The notes beneath the pieces are model-generated. The model saw only the letters and a list, made by a program, of their open reading frames with translations, made no database searches and had not been told where the DNA came from. A stretch of DNA of 64,000 nucleotides from Faecalicatena_A orotica (GTDB lineage: Bacteria; Bacillota; Clostridia; Lachnospirales; Lachnospiraceae). The DNA lies in assembly GCF_040545875.1 (NCBI RefSeq), contig NZ_JBEPMR010000002.1; one strand, given 5' to 3'. Positions 31,947-41,900 of the stretch are shown piece by piece. The position numbers were made by a program, and so were the translations under genes. How positions within the stretch are numbered: position 1 is the first letter of the stretch; every line of letters starts with the position of its first letter.

Positions 31947-32144
31947 ATGCTGAAAGTAAACGGAAAGGACAGGATGTTTACGGCCGGAATAACCGTGATG
32001 GACCTGCTTAGGGAAATGGAATACCCGGCGGAACGTGTAGCCGTTGAAAGAAACGGGGATATCGTGCCGAAGAGATGTTTTTCCGAGGTCTGTCTGGTGG
32101 ACGGGGATACGATCGAGGTTGTAAGTTTTGTGGGAGGGGGCTGA
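31947..32144 (+). CDS. thiS: Sulfur carrier protein ThiS
   Basis: 65 residues with a ubiquitin-like beta-grasp fold. The C-terminus ends FVGGG; ThiS works through a C-terminal Gly-Gly, which is adenylated by ThiF and turned into a thiocarboxylate that donates sulfur to the thiazole. The N-terminal LKVNGKDRMFTAGITVMDLL and the VAVERNGDIVPKR stretch are typical. GAGGAGG precedes the ATG. The stop lies 4 bp before the thiF start, and the operon is under the TPP riboswitch. Confidence 0.92.
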   Translation: MLKVNGKDRMFTAGITVMDLLREMEYPAERVAVERNGDIVPKRCFSEVCLVDGDTIEVVSFVGGG

Positions 32145-32148
32145 TTAT

Positions 32149-32778
32149 ATGCTGACATTCGAAGAAATAGAAGCGGCGCTTATCCAGCGGCATACAGAGG
32201 AAATACAGAAAAAACTGAAGACTGCGAAAGTGGCGGTGGCCGGGCTTGGCGGACTCGGCTCCAATGTGGCCTTTGCGCTGGCAAGGATCGGCGCCGGGCA
32301 CCTGCACCTGATTGATTTTGACCGGGTGGATATCACCAATCTTAACCGGCAGCAGTATTTTATCCGGCATATCGGCCTGTTCAAAACAGAGGCATTAAAA
32401 CAGGAGCTGGAGGAAATCAATCCGTATCTGGATATTAGGACAGATTGTGTGAAAGTGACGCCGGAGAATCTGACAGAGCTGTTTCAGGAGGAAGATATTG
32501 TCTGTGAGGCGTTCGATGAACCGGAGGCAAAAGCAATGCTGGTCAACGGGATTCTGGAGCATTTTCCGGACAAGTTTCTCGTAGCGGCATCCGGCATGGC
32601 GGGATATGGCGGCAGCAATGCGATTCATACGAGGAAGATTACAGAACATTTTTACCTGTGCGGGGATGAGACCGCAGAATCCGCGCCCGGAAATGGGCTG
32701 ATGGCGCCCAGAGTGGCACTCTGCGCCGCCCATGAAGCAAATCTGATCACAGAATTGATTATAGGAGGAAAAGAATAA
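32149..32778 (+). CDS. thiF: ThiS adenylyltransferase ThiF
   Basis: 209 residues, E1-like Rossmann enzyme. The ATP-binding motif is VAVAGLGGLGSNVAFALAR; LIDFDRVDITNLNRQQYF and the AASGMAGYGGSN segment follow. It is at the short end for the family and lacks the C-terminal zinc-binding Cys pairs of E. coli ThiF, as in the shorter clostridial ThiF type. It activates the ThiS C-terminus. Start ATG at 32149 after GGAGG; a longer frame from 32128 overlaps thiS. Its stop overlaps the thiG start (TAATG). Confidence 0.9.
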   Translation: MLTFEEIEAALIQRHTEEIQKKLKTAKVAVAGLGGLGSNVAFALARIGAGHLHLIDFDRVDITNLNRQQYFIRHIGLFKTEALKQELEEINPYLDIRTDCVKVTPENLTELFQEEDIVCEAFDEPEAKAMLVNGILEHFPDKFLVAASGMAGYGGSNAIHTRKITEHFYLCGDETAESAPGNGLMAPRVALCAAHEANLITELIIGGKE

Positions 32779-33551
32779 TGGAACGAAAAGACACACTGGT
32801 CATCGGGGGACATAGTTTTGAATCACGTTTTATCTTAGGTTCGGGCAAATATTCACTGGAACTGATACAGGCGGCTGTGGAAAAGGCCGGGGCACAGATT
32901 ATTACACTGGCCCTGCGCCGGGCAAATGAGGGAGGAATGGCAAATATTCTGGATTACATACCGGAAAATGTAACGCTCCTTCCGAATACTTCAGGAGCCC
33001 GGAATGCTGAGGAGGCAGTGCGGATAGCCCGTCTGTCCAGAGAAATCGGGTGCGGAGATTTCGTGAAGATAGAAGTGATCCATGATTCCAAGTATCTGCT
33101 TCCCGACAATTACGAGACAATCAAGGCGACGGGAATCCTGGCAAAGGAAGGGTTTATTGTAATGCCTTATATGTACCCGGATCTGAATGCGGCGAGGGAC
33201 CTCGTAAATGCCGGTGCGGCCTGTATCATGCCTCTGGGTTCACCGATCGGTTCTAACAAGGGGCTCTGTACAAAAGAGTTTATCCAGATTCTGATCAATG
33301 AAATTGACCTTCCGGTCATCGTGGATGCCGGCATAGGAAAACCTTCACAGGCCTGTGAAGCAATGGAAATGGGCGCGGCAGCGGTCATGGCGAATACGGC
33401 GATCGCGACTGCCGGAGATATCCCTGCAATGGCCGAAGCCTTTAAAAAGGCAGTGGAAGCCGGGCGCAGTGCATATCTTTCAGGGCTGGGCCGTGTACTG
33501 GACCAGGGGGCAAGCGCCTCATCACCGCTTACCGGGTTTCTGGCAGAATAG
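32778..33551 (+). CDS. thiG: Thiazole synthase ThiG
   Basis: 257 residues, full length, (beta/alpha)8 barrel. ThiG joins 1-deoxyxylulose 5-phosphate, dehydroglycine and ThiS-thiocarboxylate into the thiazole phosphate. Visible: FILGSGKY at the start, LLPNTSGARNAEEAVRIARL, KIEVIHDSKYLLPDN (the Lys that forms the Schiff base lies in the FVKIE strand), IMPLGSPIGSNKGL and VDAGIGKPSQACEAMEMGA. Translation is coupled to thiF by a 1-bp overlap, and thiH follows after 8 bp. Confidence 0.95.
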   Translation: MERKDTLVIGGHSFESRFILGSGKYSLELIQAAVEKAGAQIITLALRRANEGGMANILDYIPENVTLLPNTSGARNAEEAVRIARLSREIGCGDFVKIEVIHDSKYLLPDNYETIKATGILAKEGFIVMPYMYPDLNAARDLVNAGAACIMPLGSPIGSNKGLCTKEFIQILINEIDLPVIVDAGIGKPSQACEAMEMGAAAVMANTAIATAGDIPAMAEAFKKAVEAGRSAYLSGLGRVLDQGASASSPLTGFLAE

Positions 33552-33559
33552 GAGGAGAA

Positions 33560-34777
33560 ATGAGCAAAGAGAATCATGTAAATGAAAGTATTTTAAATGC
33601 TGAAATCAAGGAGTGGCAGAAGAAAAACCGGATCGACCATATGACCTATCTCCCGGGGATGGAAGTAATCGAATCGGAAATTCAGGAACAGGTATTATCT
33701 GCCATGAATACATACGATTACAACAAGTATACAGAAGCGGATGTCCGGCGTGCATTGGCACGCGACAGCCGCACACCGGAGGATTTTGCGGCGCTTCTAT
33801 CCCCTGCGGCGCTGCCCCTTTTGGAGGAACTCGCACAGTGTGCAAGAATAGAGACGAGGAAGCATTTCGGAAACGGTGTAAATATGTTTACCCCTGTCTA
33901 CATAGCCAATTACTGTGAAAATTTCTGCATTTACTGCGGGTTTAACTGTCATAACAAGATTAACCGGGCACAGCTTGGCGAGGAAGAGATCGAGAAGGAG
34001 ATGAAGGCGGTTGCAGAAAGCGGGCTTGAGGAAGTCCTGATCCTGACAGGGGAGAGCAGGGCAAAATCCAGTGTGGAATATATCGGAAAGGCCTGTGAAA
34101 TTGCACGAAAATATTTTAACGTCATCGGTCTGGAGATATATCCCGTGAATTCGGATGAATACGCTTATCTCCACAAATGCGGTGCTGATTACGTGACAGT
34201 ATTTCAGGAAACCTACAATGCAGAAAAATATGAGACACTCCACCTGGCCGGGCATAAGAGAATCTTCCCGTACAGGCTGAATGCACAGGAGCGTGCACTC
34301 AGAGGCGGGATGCGGGGCGTTGGTTTTGCGGCGCTGCTCGGACTGGACGATTTCCGCAAAGACGCATTTGCGACGGGAATGCATGCCTGCCTGCTCCAGA
34401 GAAAATATCCGCACGCCGAAATCGCATTTTCCTGCCCGCGGCTGCGCCCGATTATCAATAACGAGAAGATCAATCCGATGGATGTCCATGAACCGCAGCT
34501 CCTTCAGGTAGTTACGGCCTACAGACTGTTTATGCCATATTCGAGCATAACGGTTTCGACAAGGGAATGTGCACGGGTAAGGAACAATCTTGTCAATATT
34601 GCGGCCACGAAGATTTCCGCCGGCGTCAGCACGGGAATCGGCGAACACGTGGAAGACATCGAAGAGAAGGGCGATGACCAGTTTGAAATATCGGACGGGC
34701 GTTCGGTGGAGGAGGTCTATCAGGATCTGCTTGATCTGGATCTGCAGCCGGTCATGAAGGATTATCTGTATGTGTAG
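33560..34777 (+). CDS. thiH: 2-iminoacetate synthase ThiH (radical SAM)
   Basis: 405 residues. The radical SAM cluster motif is CENFCIYCGF (CxxxCxxC) in the segment YIANYCENFCIYCGF. The tyrosine lyase cleaves L-tyrosine to give dehydroglycine for ThiG, releasing p-cresol, and is oxygen-sensitive, which suits an anaerobe. ILTGESRAKSSVEYI, FQETYNAEKYE and the C-terminal FEISDGRSVEEV region are characteristic. GGAGGAG precedes the ATG. The end overlaps thiE by 8 bp. Confidence 0.95.
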   Translation: MSKENHVNESILNAEIKEWQKKNRIDHMTYLPGMEVIESEIQEQVLSAMNTYDYNKYTEADVRRALARDSRTPEDFAALLSPAALPLLEELAQCARIETRKHFGNGVNMFTPVYIANYCENFCIYCGFNCHNKINRAQLGEEEIEKEMKAVAESGLEEVLILTGESRAKSSVEYIGKACEIARKYFNVIGLEIYPVNSDEYAYLHKCGADYVTVFQETYNAEKYETLHLAGHKRIFPYRLNAQERALRGGMRGVGFAALLGLDDFRKDAFATGMHACLLQRKYPHAEIAFSCPRLRPIINNEKINPMDVHEPQLLQVVTAYRLFMPYSSITVSTRECARVRNNLVNIAATKISAGVSTGIGEHVEDIEEKGDDQFEISDGRSVEEVYQDLLDLDLQPVMKDYLYV

Positions 34778-35369
34778 GGGGGAAGATTGTTATAAAAATA
34801 TCATCGCGGTTACAAACAGAAATTTATGTAACCGCCCTTACATGGAGCAAATCGAAAGAATCTGCTCCAGGCATCCGAAAGCGGTGCTGGTCAGAGAAAA
34901 AGATTTGCCTGTGGATGAGTATGCCCGGCTTCTGGCACAGGTGCAGGAAATCTGTCTCAGATATGGCGTGCAATGCATTGCACATACTTATACATATGCG
35001 GCTGTACAATGCGGAATTGATGTGATTCATTATCCCCTGAATCTTCTGCAGGATGAGATGCTTCACCACGTATCTAAGAAAAAAATAGTTCATATAAGGA
35101 AGAAGGGAGCTTCGGTACATTCCGTTGAAGAGGCACTTCTGGCAGAAGCGCTGGGAGCAGATTACCTTACGGCAGGACATATTTTTGAGACCGGATGCAA
35201 ACCGGGAGCAGCACCCCGTGGGAAAGATTTTTTACGTTCCGTCTGCACAGCCGTGAAGATTCCGGTCTACGCGATCGGCGGGATGAGCGCGTCGGAAAAA
35301 TGCGTGGAAAGTATGGTTTTATGCGGCGCAGCAGGCATATGTGTGATGTCAGAATGTATGCAATGGTAA
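34770..35369 (+). CDS. thiE: Thiamine phosphate synthase-like protein ThiE/TenI
   Basis: 199 residues, (beta/alpha)8 barrel. REKDLPVDEY carries the substrate/diphosphate-binding residues; RKKGASVHSVEEAL, DYLTAGHIFETGCKPG followed by AAPRG, and PVYAIGGM are conserved family segments. It joins the thiazole and pyrimidine parts to thiamine phosphate, or acts as a TenI-type thiazole aromatase; the two cannot be separated here. It overlaps thiH by 8 bp and is the last gene of the riboswitch-controlled operon. No thiC, thiD or thiM is in the window. Confidence 0.85.
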   Translation: MCRGEDCYKNIIAVTNRNLCNRPYMEQIERICSRHPKAVLVREKDLPVDEYARLLAQVQEICLRYGVQCIAHTYTYAAVQCGIDVIHYPLNLLQDEMLHHVSKKKIVHIRKKGASVHSVEEALLAEALGADYLTAGHIFETGCKPGAAPRGKDFLRSVCTAVKIPVYAIGGMSASEKCVESMVLCGAAGICVMSECMQW

Positions 35370-35611
35370 AAGTGCACAAAATTTATTTTTGTAATTATTA
35401 GACAAAAAAATGTCAAAAATGTTGGAAACCCCCGTAAAATCAAAGGACTCCGTTAAAAATTTCACTAATAAAATTTCTATTAAATTTTTATAAATTCTGT
35501 GCAATTCCACATATTGAATTGTTGGCAAATATACTATATTATTTTAGTGAATAGGTAAAATAAATAGATTTATAGAATCACACTATAATCTAAGAACAGG
35601 GGGATCAGCCA
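35370..35611. other. AT-rich intergenic region before the symporter gene
   Basis: About 240 bp. AAATTTTTATAAATT-type runs and a TATACTATATT stretch near 35530 look like promoter material. No terminator with a T-tract, no riboswitch and no gene was recognised. Confidence 0.4.
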
Positions 35612-36994
35612 TTGGAAGCATTGGGAGAAATTGTTGTAAAGGTGAATGATTTTCTGACGAGCTATTTATTGATCGTAGTACTCGTCGGAGCAGGAGTCTG
35701 GTTTACAGTCAGACTGGGATTTGTTCAGATCAGAGGGTTCAAAGAGGGCTGGAACCGGACATTTGGGGGCCTGTTCAAAAAGCAGGGAGCAGCCGGGGCA
35801 GACGGTATGTCATCTTTCCAGGCACTGGCAACAGCAATTGCTGCACAGGTAGGTACAGGTAACCTGGCAGGAGCGGCAACAGCAATTGCAGTCGGAGGTC
35901 CGGGAGCGATCTTCTGGATGTGGGTCAGCGCATTCTTTGGAATGGCAACGATCTATGCAGAGGCCATGATGGCACAGAAGTACAAAGTTGTCGGAAAAGA
36001 CGGCGTGGTTACCGGCGGTCCGGTATACTACATAAAGGCAGCCTTTAACAACAATATGTTCGGTAAGATACTTGCCGGGATCTTTGCAGTTTTAATTATT
36101 TTTGCATTAGGCTTCATGGGAAATGCGGTACAGGCCAACTCCATCGGAGACGCATTCAACGGAGCATTTGGTATCAATCCTGTTATCGTAGGCGTGATTG
36201 TTGCCATCCTTGCATTCCTGATTTTTGCAGGAGGTATCAAACGTATCGCTTCTGTAACAGAAAAAGTCGTACCAATTATGGCATTGTTCTATATCATTGG
36301 TTCACTTATCGTAATTTTTGCTAACTTCAAGAATATTCCGCTTGCATTTGAAGAAATCTTTGTAGGTGCATTTGCTCCTCAGGCAATCGGCGGCGGTGTA
36401 CTTGGGGCAACAATCCAGAGAGCAATGCAGAAAGGTGTTGCGCGTGGACTGTTCTCAAATGAAGCAGGTATGGGTTCCACACCTCATGCACATGCAATTG
36501 CAAAAGTAGATCATCCGGCAGAGCAGGGCTTTGTAGCAATGATGGGAGTCTTCATTGATACATTCGTTATCCTTACATTAACAGCACTTGTTATCATCAC
36601 AACACGCTCGGTAACACCAGATGGTTCTTTAACAGGAACAGCGCTGACACAGGCAGGATTTACAGCAGTATTCGGTAAATTCGGATCAATCTTTATCGCG
36701 ATTTGTATGTTCTTCTTTGCATTCTCTACCATTATTGGATGGTATTTCTTTGGAGAAGCAAATATAAAATACTTATTCGGACCGAAAGCCGTAAAGATTT
36801 ACACAGTTCTGGTATGTGTATGTGTAGTACTTGGTTCTGTTGCAAAGGTAAGCCTTGTATGGGATATGGCAGACTGCTTTAACAGTATGATGGTTATTCC
36901 GAATATCATCGGCCTTGTATTCTTAAGTAAGGTAGTTAAGAGCGTACATGACGACTACTATAATAACTTCAGAAAGAACAAATTAAAGAAATAA
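35612..36994 (+). CDS. Alanine/glycine:cation symporter (AGCS family)
   Basis: 460 residues with about ten to eleven membrane helices. Family signatures: FQALATAIAAQVGTGNLAGA, GGPGAIFWMWVSAFFGMAT, GVARGLFSNEAGMGSTPHAHA and the late FSTIIGWYFFGE. It imports alanine, glycine or a related amino acid with Na+ or H+. The start is TTG at 35612, with GGGGGAT 9 nt upstream; no better ATG exists near the N-terminus. Codons are more T/A-rich at third positions and highly biased, suggesting strong expression. It is a single-gene transcript with its own terminator. Confidence 0.92.
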   Translation: MEALGEIVVKVNDFLTSYLLIVVLVGAGVWFTVRLGFVQIRGFKEGWNRTFGGLFKKQGAAGADGMSSFQALATAIAAQVGTGNLAGAATAIAVGGPGAIFWMWVSAFFGMATIYAEAMMAQKYKVVGKDGVVTGGPVYYIKAAFNNNMFGKILAGIFAVLIIFALGFMGNAVQANSIGDAFNGAFGINPVIVGVIVAILAFLIFAGGIKRIASVTEKVVPIMALFYIIGSLIVIFANFKNIPLAFEEIFVGAFAPQAIGGGVLGATIQRAMQKGVARGLFSNEAGMGSTPHAHAIAKVDHPAEQGFVAMMGVFIDTFVILTLTALVIITTRSVTPDGSLTGTALTQAGFTAVFGKFGSIFIAICMFFFAFSTIIGWYFFGEANIKYLFGPKAVKIYTVLVCVCVVLGSVAKVSLVWDMADCFNSMMVIPNIIGLVFLSKVVKSVHDDYYNNFRKNKLKK

Positions 36995-37001
36995 CTACCC
37001 T

Positions 37002-37030
37002 GCGTGAGATCGAAAGGTCTCACGCTTTTT
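37002..37030 (+). terminator. Terminator after the AGCS symporter
   Basis: GCGTGAGA-TCGAAAGG-TCTCACGC followed by T5, 8 bp after the stop. Confidence 0.9.
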
Positions 37031-37119
37031 CGTTTTTCAACAGAATTGATCTTACAAGAAGAGGAATATTTTTACAAAAAAAGCCCACACTAAAGAAAAA
37101 ATGAAAGAAGGTATTATGT

Positions 37120-37554
37120 GTGGGAGAACAGACGGTAAAACTATTGAATGAATGCAGCAAAGGCTGTAAAATGGGAATCGACAGCATCGAACAGGTCAGG
37201 AAGTTCATCACGGAAGATGCAGAATTGGAGAAAGTAATCGGGCATTATGATGAAAAATACAAGAGGCTGGACGAAGAAACCGTACAGCAGCTCCGTAAAT
37301 GCGGGGAACCCGAAAAAGAACCACCCATAATGGCGGAAGCCTTTTCCTGGATGACGACAGAGATGAAACTTATGGTCAAGGGTAACCGCAGAGAGGTGGC
37401 AAAACTCATGATAGATGGCTGCAGCATGGGAATCAAATCAATTAGCGAGGCCCTCAACAGCAATACGGAGGCGGAAGAACCGGCGAAGTCCATAGCAAAA
37501 AAATTAGTCAAAGCCCTTGAAGATTTCATGAAGGATATGAAGCCGTTTTTGTAG
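37120..37554 (+). CDS. Conserved helical hypothetical protein
   Basis: 144 residues, GTG start after AAAGAAGG. It has an all-helical, charged sequence with two related stretches, CSKGCKMGIDSIEQV near the N-terminus and CSMGIKSISEAL near the C-terminus, suggesting an internal duplication or four-helix bundle (ferritin-like or DUF-type). No signal peptide and no membrane helix. I recall similar small proteins of unknown role in Lachnospiraceae but no assigned function. It has its own terminator at 37625. Confidence 0.7.
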   Translation: MGEQTVKLLNECSKGCKMGIDSIEQVRKFITEDAELEKVIGHYDEKYKRLDEETVQQLRKCGEPEKEPPIMAEAFSWMTTEMKLMVKGNRREVAKLMIDGCSMGIKSISEALNSNTEAEEPAKSIAKKLVKALEDFMKDMKPFL

Positions 37555-37624
37555 CTTCGTCTCTGATTTCCCTGAAAGCTCTTGACGAAGCTATTTTGGT
37601 AAGCATATAATAATAGAAACGAAA

Positions 37625-37667
37625 ACCCAACATGCCACTTTATCAAGCGGACTACGTTGGGTCTTTT
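37625..37667 (+). terminator. Hairpin terminator
   Basis: ACCCAAC (37625-37631) pairs with GTTGGGT (37656-37662), followed by CTTTT. Confidence 0.65.
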
Positions 37668-37719
37668 CCTTATTTTGATACTATAATGAAGTCGATTATT
37701 ATGCAGGAGGATACAAGAG

Positions 37720-38640
37720 ATGAAGAGAATGACATTGGGAACCAGCAGTCTGGAAGTTCCGGTAATCGCGGCGGGATGCATGAGAATTAATGCTCTGGAT
37801 GAGGAAGGCCTGGAGAATTATATCAATAAATGCATGGAACTTGGCATGAACTTCTTTGAACATGCAGATATTTACGGCAGCGGAAAATGTGAGACGCTGT
37901 TTGCAGAAGCATTTGAACATACAGAGTTCAGACGCGAGGATATTATCCTCCAGTCCAAATGCGGAATCGTGCCTGGTGTTATGTATGACTTTTCCAAGGA
38001 ACATATTATTAAATCCGTAGAAAACAGCCTGAAAAGACTGAACACAGATTTTCTGGATGTTCTGGTGCTCCACCGTCCGGATGCCCTTGTAGAGCCAGAG
38101 GAGGTTGCGGAAGCATTTGACCTTCTAAACGCATCAGGGAAGGTCAGAAACTTTGGTGTATCGAATCACAAGCCGATGCAGATAGAATTGCTGAAGAAGT
38201 ATGTCAAGCAGGACATTGTGACAGACCAGCTTCAGATGAGTATTCCATTTTCCAATATGATCGCCAACGGTCTGGAAGTGAACATGCTGACAGACGGGGC
38301 AGTAGACCGTGACGGCAGTGTTCTGGACTACTGCAGGCTGAAAGATATGACGATTCAGGCATGGTCACCATTCCAGTATGGATTCTTTGAAGGCGTGTTT
38401 ATCGGCAGCAGCAAGTATCCGGAACTGAACCAGCAGCTGGAGGATCTGGCTGAGCGTTATGATGCCACACCAACTACAATAGCAACAGCATGGATATTAA
38501 GACATCCGGCCCATGTTCAGATGATCGCAGGGACAACCAACCTGAACAGGCTGGAAGAGATCGCACAGGGAAGCGAAATAAACCTGACGCGGGAAGAGTG
38601 GTATCAGATTTATTTGAGTGCGGGGCATATACTGCCTTAG
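37720..38640 (+). CDS. Aldo/keto reductase
   Basis: 306 residues, YdhF-like AKR. The catalytic tetrad is visible: Asp and Tyr in FFEHADIYGSG, Lys in QSKCGI and His in VLHRPD. NFGVSNHKP and the GTTNLNRLEEI end form the NADPH pocket. It reduces aldehydes or ketones in the cytosol; the substrate is not predictable. GCAGGAGG precedes the ATG. It converges on carB across the large palindrome at 38643-38920. Confidence 0.92.
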   Translation: MKRMTLGTSSLEVPVIAAGCMRINALDEEGLENYINKCMELGMNFFEHADIYGSGKCETLFAEAFEHTEFRREDIILQSKCGIVPGVMYDFSKEHIIKSVENSLKRLNTDFLDVLVLHRPDALVEPEEVAEAFDLLNASGKVRNFGVSNHKPMQIELLKKYVKQDIVTDQLQMSIPFSNMIANGLEVNMLTDGAVDRDGSVLDYCRLKDMTIQAWSPFQYGFFEGVFIGSSKYPELNQQLEDLAERYDATPTTIATAWILRHPAHVQMIAGTTNLNRLEEIAQGSEINLTREEWYQIYLSAGHILP

Positions 38641-38642
38641 GT

Positions 38643-38920
38643 TTCGAATAGAGTCCGCCCGGCGTAACCGGGGAAGGGGCTTATGGGAATACGGGTTTTG
38701 ACGAAAAGCAGCCCTATATGAAAACGAGCGGGAAATGGCGGCACCGCCGGCATGCGAGTAAACGCTGGATGCGTTTACTCTGTAGGCCGGCTTGAAATCA
38801 GGCTTTGTAAGCCTGATTTCAGCCTTCATTTCCCGCTCGTTTTCATTTAGGGCTGCTAATCATCAAAAGACGCATTCCCATAAGCCTCTTCCCCGGTTAC
38901 TCCGGGCTGCTTTATTCGAA
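38643..38920. repeat. 278-bp nested palindromic element
   Basis: Outer arms 38643-38693 and 38871-38920 are about 80-85% complementary (TTCGAATA.. and ..TATTCGAA; shared AACCGGGGAAG and CTTATGGGAAT). Inner arms 38707-38737 and 38827-38857 match at 30 of 31 positions (AGCAGCCCTATATGAAAACG..). Between them lie two hairpins: GCCGGC..GAGTAAACGC-TGGAT-GCGTTTACTC..GCCGGC (38746-38791) and TGAAATCAGGCTT-TGT-AAGCCTGATTTCA (38793-38821). It fills the gap between two convergent genes. No protein is encoded. A MITE-like element, a structured RNA or a bidirectional terminator are the options. Confidence 0.85.
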
Positions 38921-38953
38921 TCGGAAGGTAGTGACTCAAATGAGAAATGATTC

Positions 38954-41900
38954 CTATTTATCTGTGATTTCGCTGTGCAGTTCCTGTAAGGATTTTACAT
39001 CCCCGTTGCCGTGTTCTTTCACGTACTTGATTCCTTTGGCTGTGGCTCTTGCGGCTGCCATTGTGGTCATGTATGGGATTTTTCCTTTGATTGCTGCTTT
39101 TCTTAAGTAACTGTCATCGTGGGCGCTGTCTTTTCCTACCGGTGTGTTGACGATGAGGTCTATCTTTCCGTTGGTGATCAGGTCCAGGATGTTTGGTCTG
39201 CCTTCGTAGAGTTTCTTTACTTTCTCAGCTTCGATTCCGTTTTCACGGATCAGGTCGTAGGTCGTTCCTGTCGCTACAATTTTAAATCCGTCTTCAGCAA
39301 AGCTTTTTGCGATCTCTACAACTTCTGGTTTGTCCTTGCGGCTTACGGAGATCAGTACAGTTCCTGACAGCGGGAGTTTTGTCTGGGTTGCTTCCTGAGC
39401 CTTGTAGAAGGCTTCACCGTAGGAGGCAGAGAGTCCTAACACTTCTCCTGTGGAACGCATTTCAGGTCCGAGTACCGGGTCTACTTCCTGGAACATGTTG
39501 AACGGGAATACGGCCTCTTTGACACCGTAGTTCGGGATGTTCTGTTCCTTTAATGACGGCACCGGAGACGGTCTTCCTGTAATTTCGGAAGTGATAATGT
39601 CGGTAGCGAGCGGCACCATGCGGATGTTGCAGACCTTGGATACAAGCGGCACGGTTCTGGATGCACGTGGGTTAGCCTCCAGTACATATACTTTTCCATT
39701 CTCGATTGCGTACTGCATGTTCATGAGGCCCTTGACATGCATTTCTTCTGCAATTTTTCTTGTATATTCTTTGATCGTTTTTACATTTTCTTCTGAAATG
39801 TGTACAGAAGGGATGATACATGCGGAGTCACCGGAGTGTACGCCGGCAAGCTCGATATGCTCCATAACTGCAGGAACGAATGCATGTGTTCCGTCACTGA
39901 TTGCATCTGCTTCACACTCCATTGCGTGATTCAGGAAACGGTCGATCAGGATCGGGCGGTCAGGTGTAACGCCTACCGCAGTCTGCATGTAGTTGGACAT
40001 ACTTTCATCATCATACACAACTTCCATTCCACGTCCGCCTAATACATAGGACGGGCGAACCATAACCGGGTAGCCGATTTCCTTTGCGATATTGATTGCT
40101 TCGTCTACGTTAACAGCCATTCCGGATTCCGGCATCGGGATTTCCAGTTTTTCCATCATTGCACGGAACAGGTCACGGTCTTCTGCAAGGTCGATGACAG
40201 ACGGTGCGGTTCCCAGAATCTTCACGCCGTTCTTTTCTAGGTCTGCCGCAAGGTTCAGTGGTGTCTGCCCGCCAAACTGCGCGATGACACCGACCGGTTT
40301 TTCTTTCTTATAGATACTTAAGACGTCTTCCAGAGTCAGAGGCTCGAAGTAAAGCTTGTCTGAGGTATCGTAGTCTGTGGAAACTGTTTCCGGGTTGCAG
40401 TTTACGATAATCGTCTCAAAGCCAAGTTTCTTTAATGCAAGTGATGCATGTACACAGCAGTAATCGAACTCGATTCCCTGTCCGATACGGTTTGGACCTC
40501 CGCCCAGAATCATGATCTTCGGCTTGTCTTCGTTTACCGGGTTTTTATCTTCTGCATTGTAGGTGGAGTAGTAGTAAGCACTGTCCGGTGTGCCGCTAAC
40601 GTGAACGCCTTCCCATGCCTCTTCCACGCCGATCTCAATGCGGCGGTTTCTGATATCATCTTCCGGAATCTCCAGAATCTGGCTTAAATATTTATCGGAG
40701 AATCCGTCTTTCTTTGCGGAAGCCAGCAGTTCATCTGAAGGGAGGTGTCCTTTTTCTTTTGCGACAGCTTCCTCTTCCTCAACCAGTTCTTTCATCTGTG
40801 TAATGAACCATTCCTTCACTTTTGTGATCCCGTGGATTTCTTCCACAGATGCACCCTTACGGAGTGCCTCATACATAATGAAATGGCGCTCGCTGGATGG
40901 CGTGATCAGGAGATGGAGGAGTTCTTCTTTTGTTTTGGAAGCGAAGTCTTTTGCATAGCCAAGTCCGTAACGTCCGGTTTCCAGACTGCGGATTGCTTTC
41001 TGGAAAGCTTCTTTATATGTCTTTCCGATGCTCATAACTTCACCGACTGCACGCATCTGTGTCCCGAGTTTGTCCTCGACGCCTTTGAACTTTTCAAATG
41101 CCCAGCGTGCGAATTTGATGACTACATAATCTCCGTCAGGAACGTACTTATCCAGGGTACCGTATTTGCCGCACGGGATATCTTTTAAGGTCAGTCCGGT
41201 AGCAAGCATAGCGGAGACAAGTGCGATTGGGAAACCAGTTGCTTTGGAAGCAAGGGCGGAGGAACGTGAGGTTCTCGGGTTAATTTCAATGACGATGATT
41301 CTGTCGCTCACCGGATCGTGTGCAAACTGTACGTTTGTACCGCCGATTACCTGTACGGATTCCACGATCTTGTAGGCCTGTTCCTGAAGACGTTTCTGGC
41401 ACTCTTCAGAGATTGTCAGCATCGGCGCGGAACAGAAGGAATCACCGGTATGCACTCCGAGCGGGTCGATGTTTTCGATGAAGCAGACGGTGATCATGTT
41501 GTTATCTTTGTCGCGGACAATCTCAAGCTCCAGCTCTTCCCAGCCAAGGATCGATTCTTCCACCAGTACTTGTCCGACAAGGCTGGCCTGGAGACCGCGT
41601 GCACATACGGTCCTTAATTCATCCCTGTTATAAACAAGTCCGCCGCCGGCGCCGCCCATCGTGTATGCGGGGCGCAGAACAACCGGGTATCCAAGTTCGT
41701 CAGCGATTGCAAGTGCTTCCTCAACGGTATAGGCAACTTCACTTCTTGCCATTTCGATACCAAGTTCATTCATGGCTTTTTTAAATTCGATACGGTCTTC
41801 CCCGCGTTCAATGGCATCTACCTGAACACCGATAACCTCTACGTCGTATTTTTCCAGAATACCTGCCGAAGCAAGCTCCGAACATAAATTCAGTCCGGAC

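Noticed and set aside
33797..34648. 283-residue reverse frame inside thiH
   Set aside because: Antisense shadow of a well-conserved radical SAM gene; the frame arises from its codon bias.
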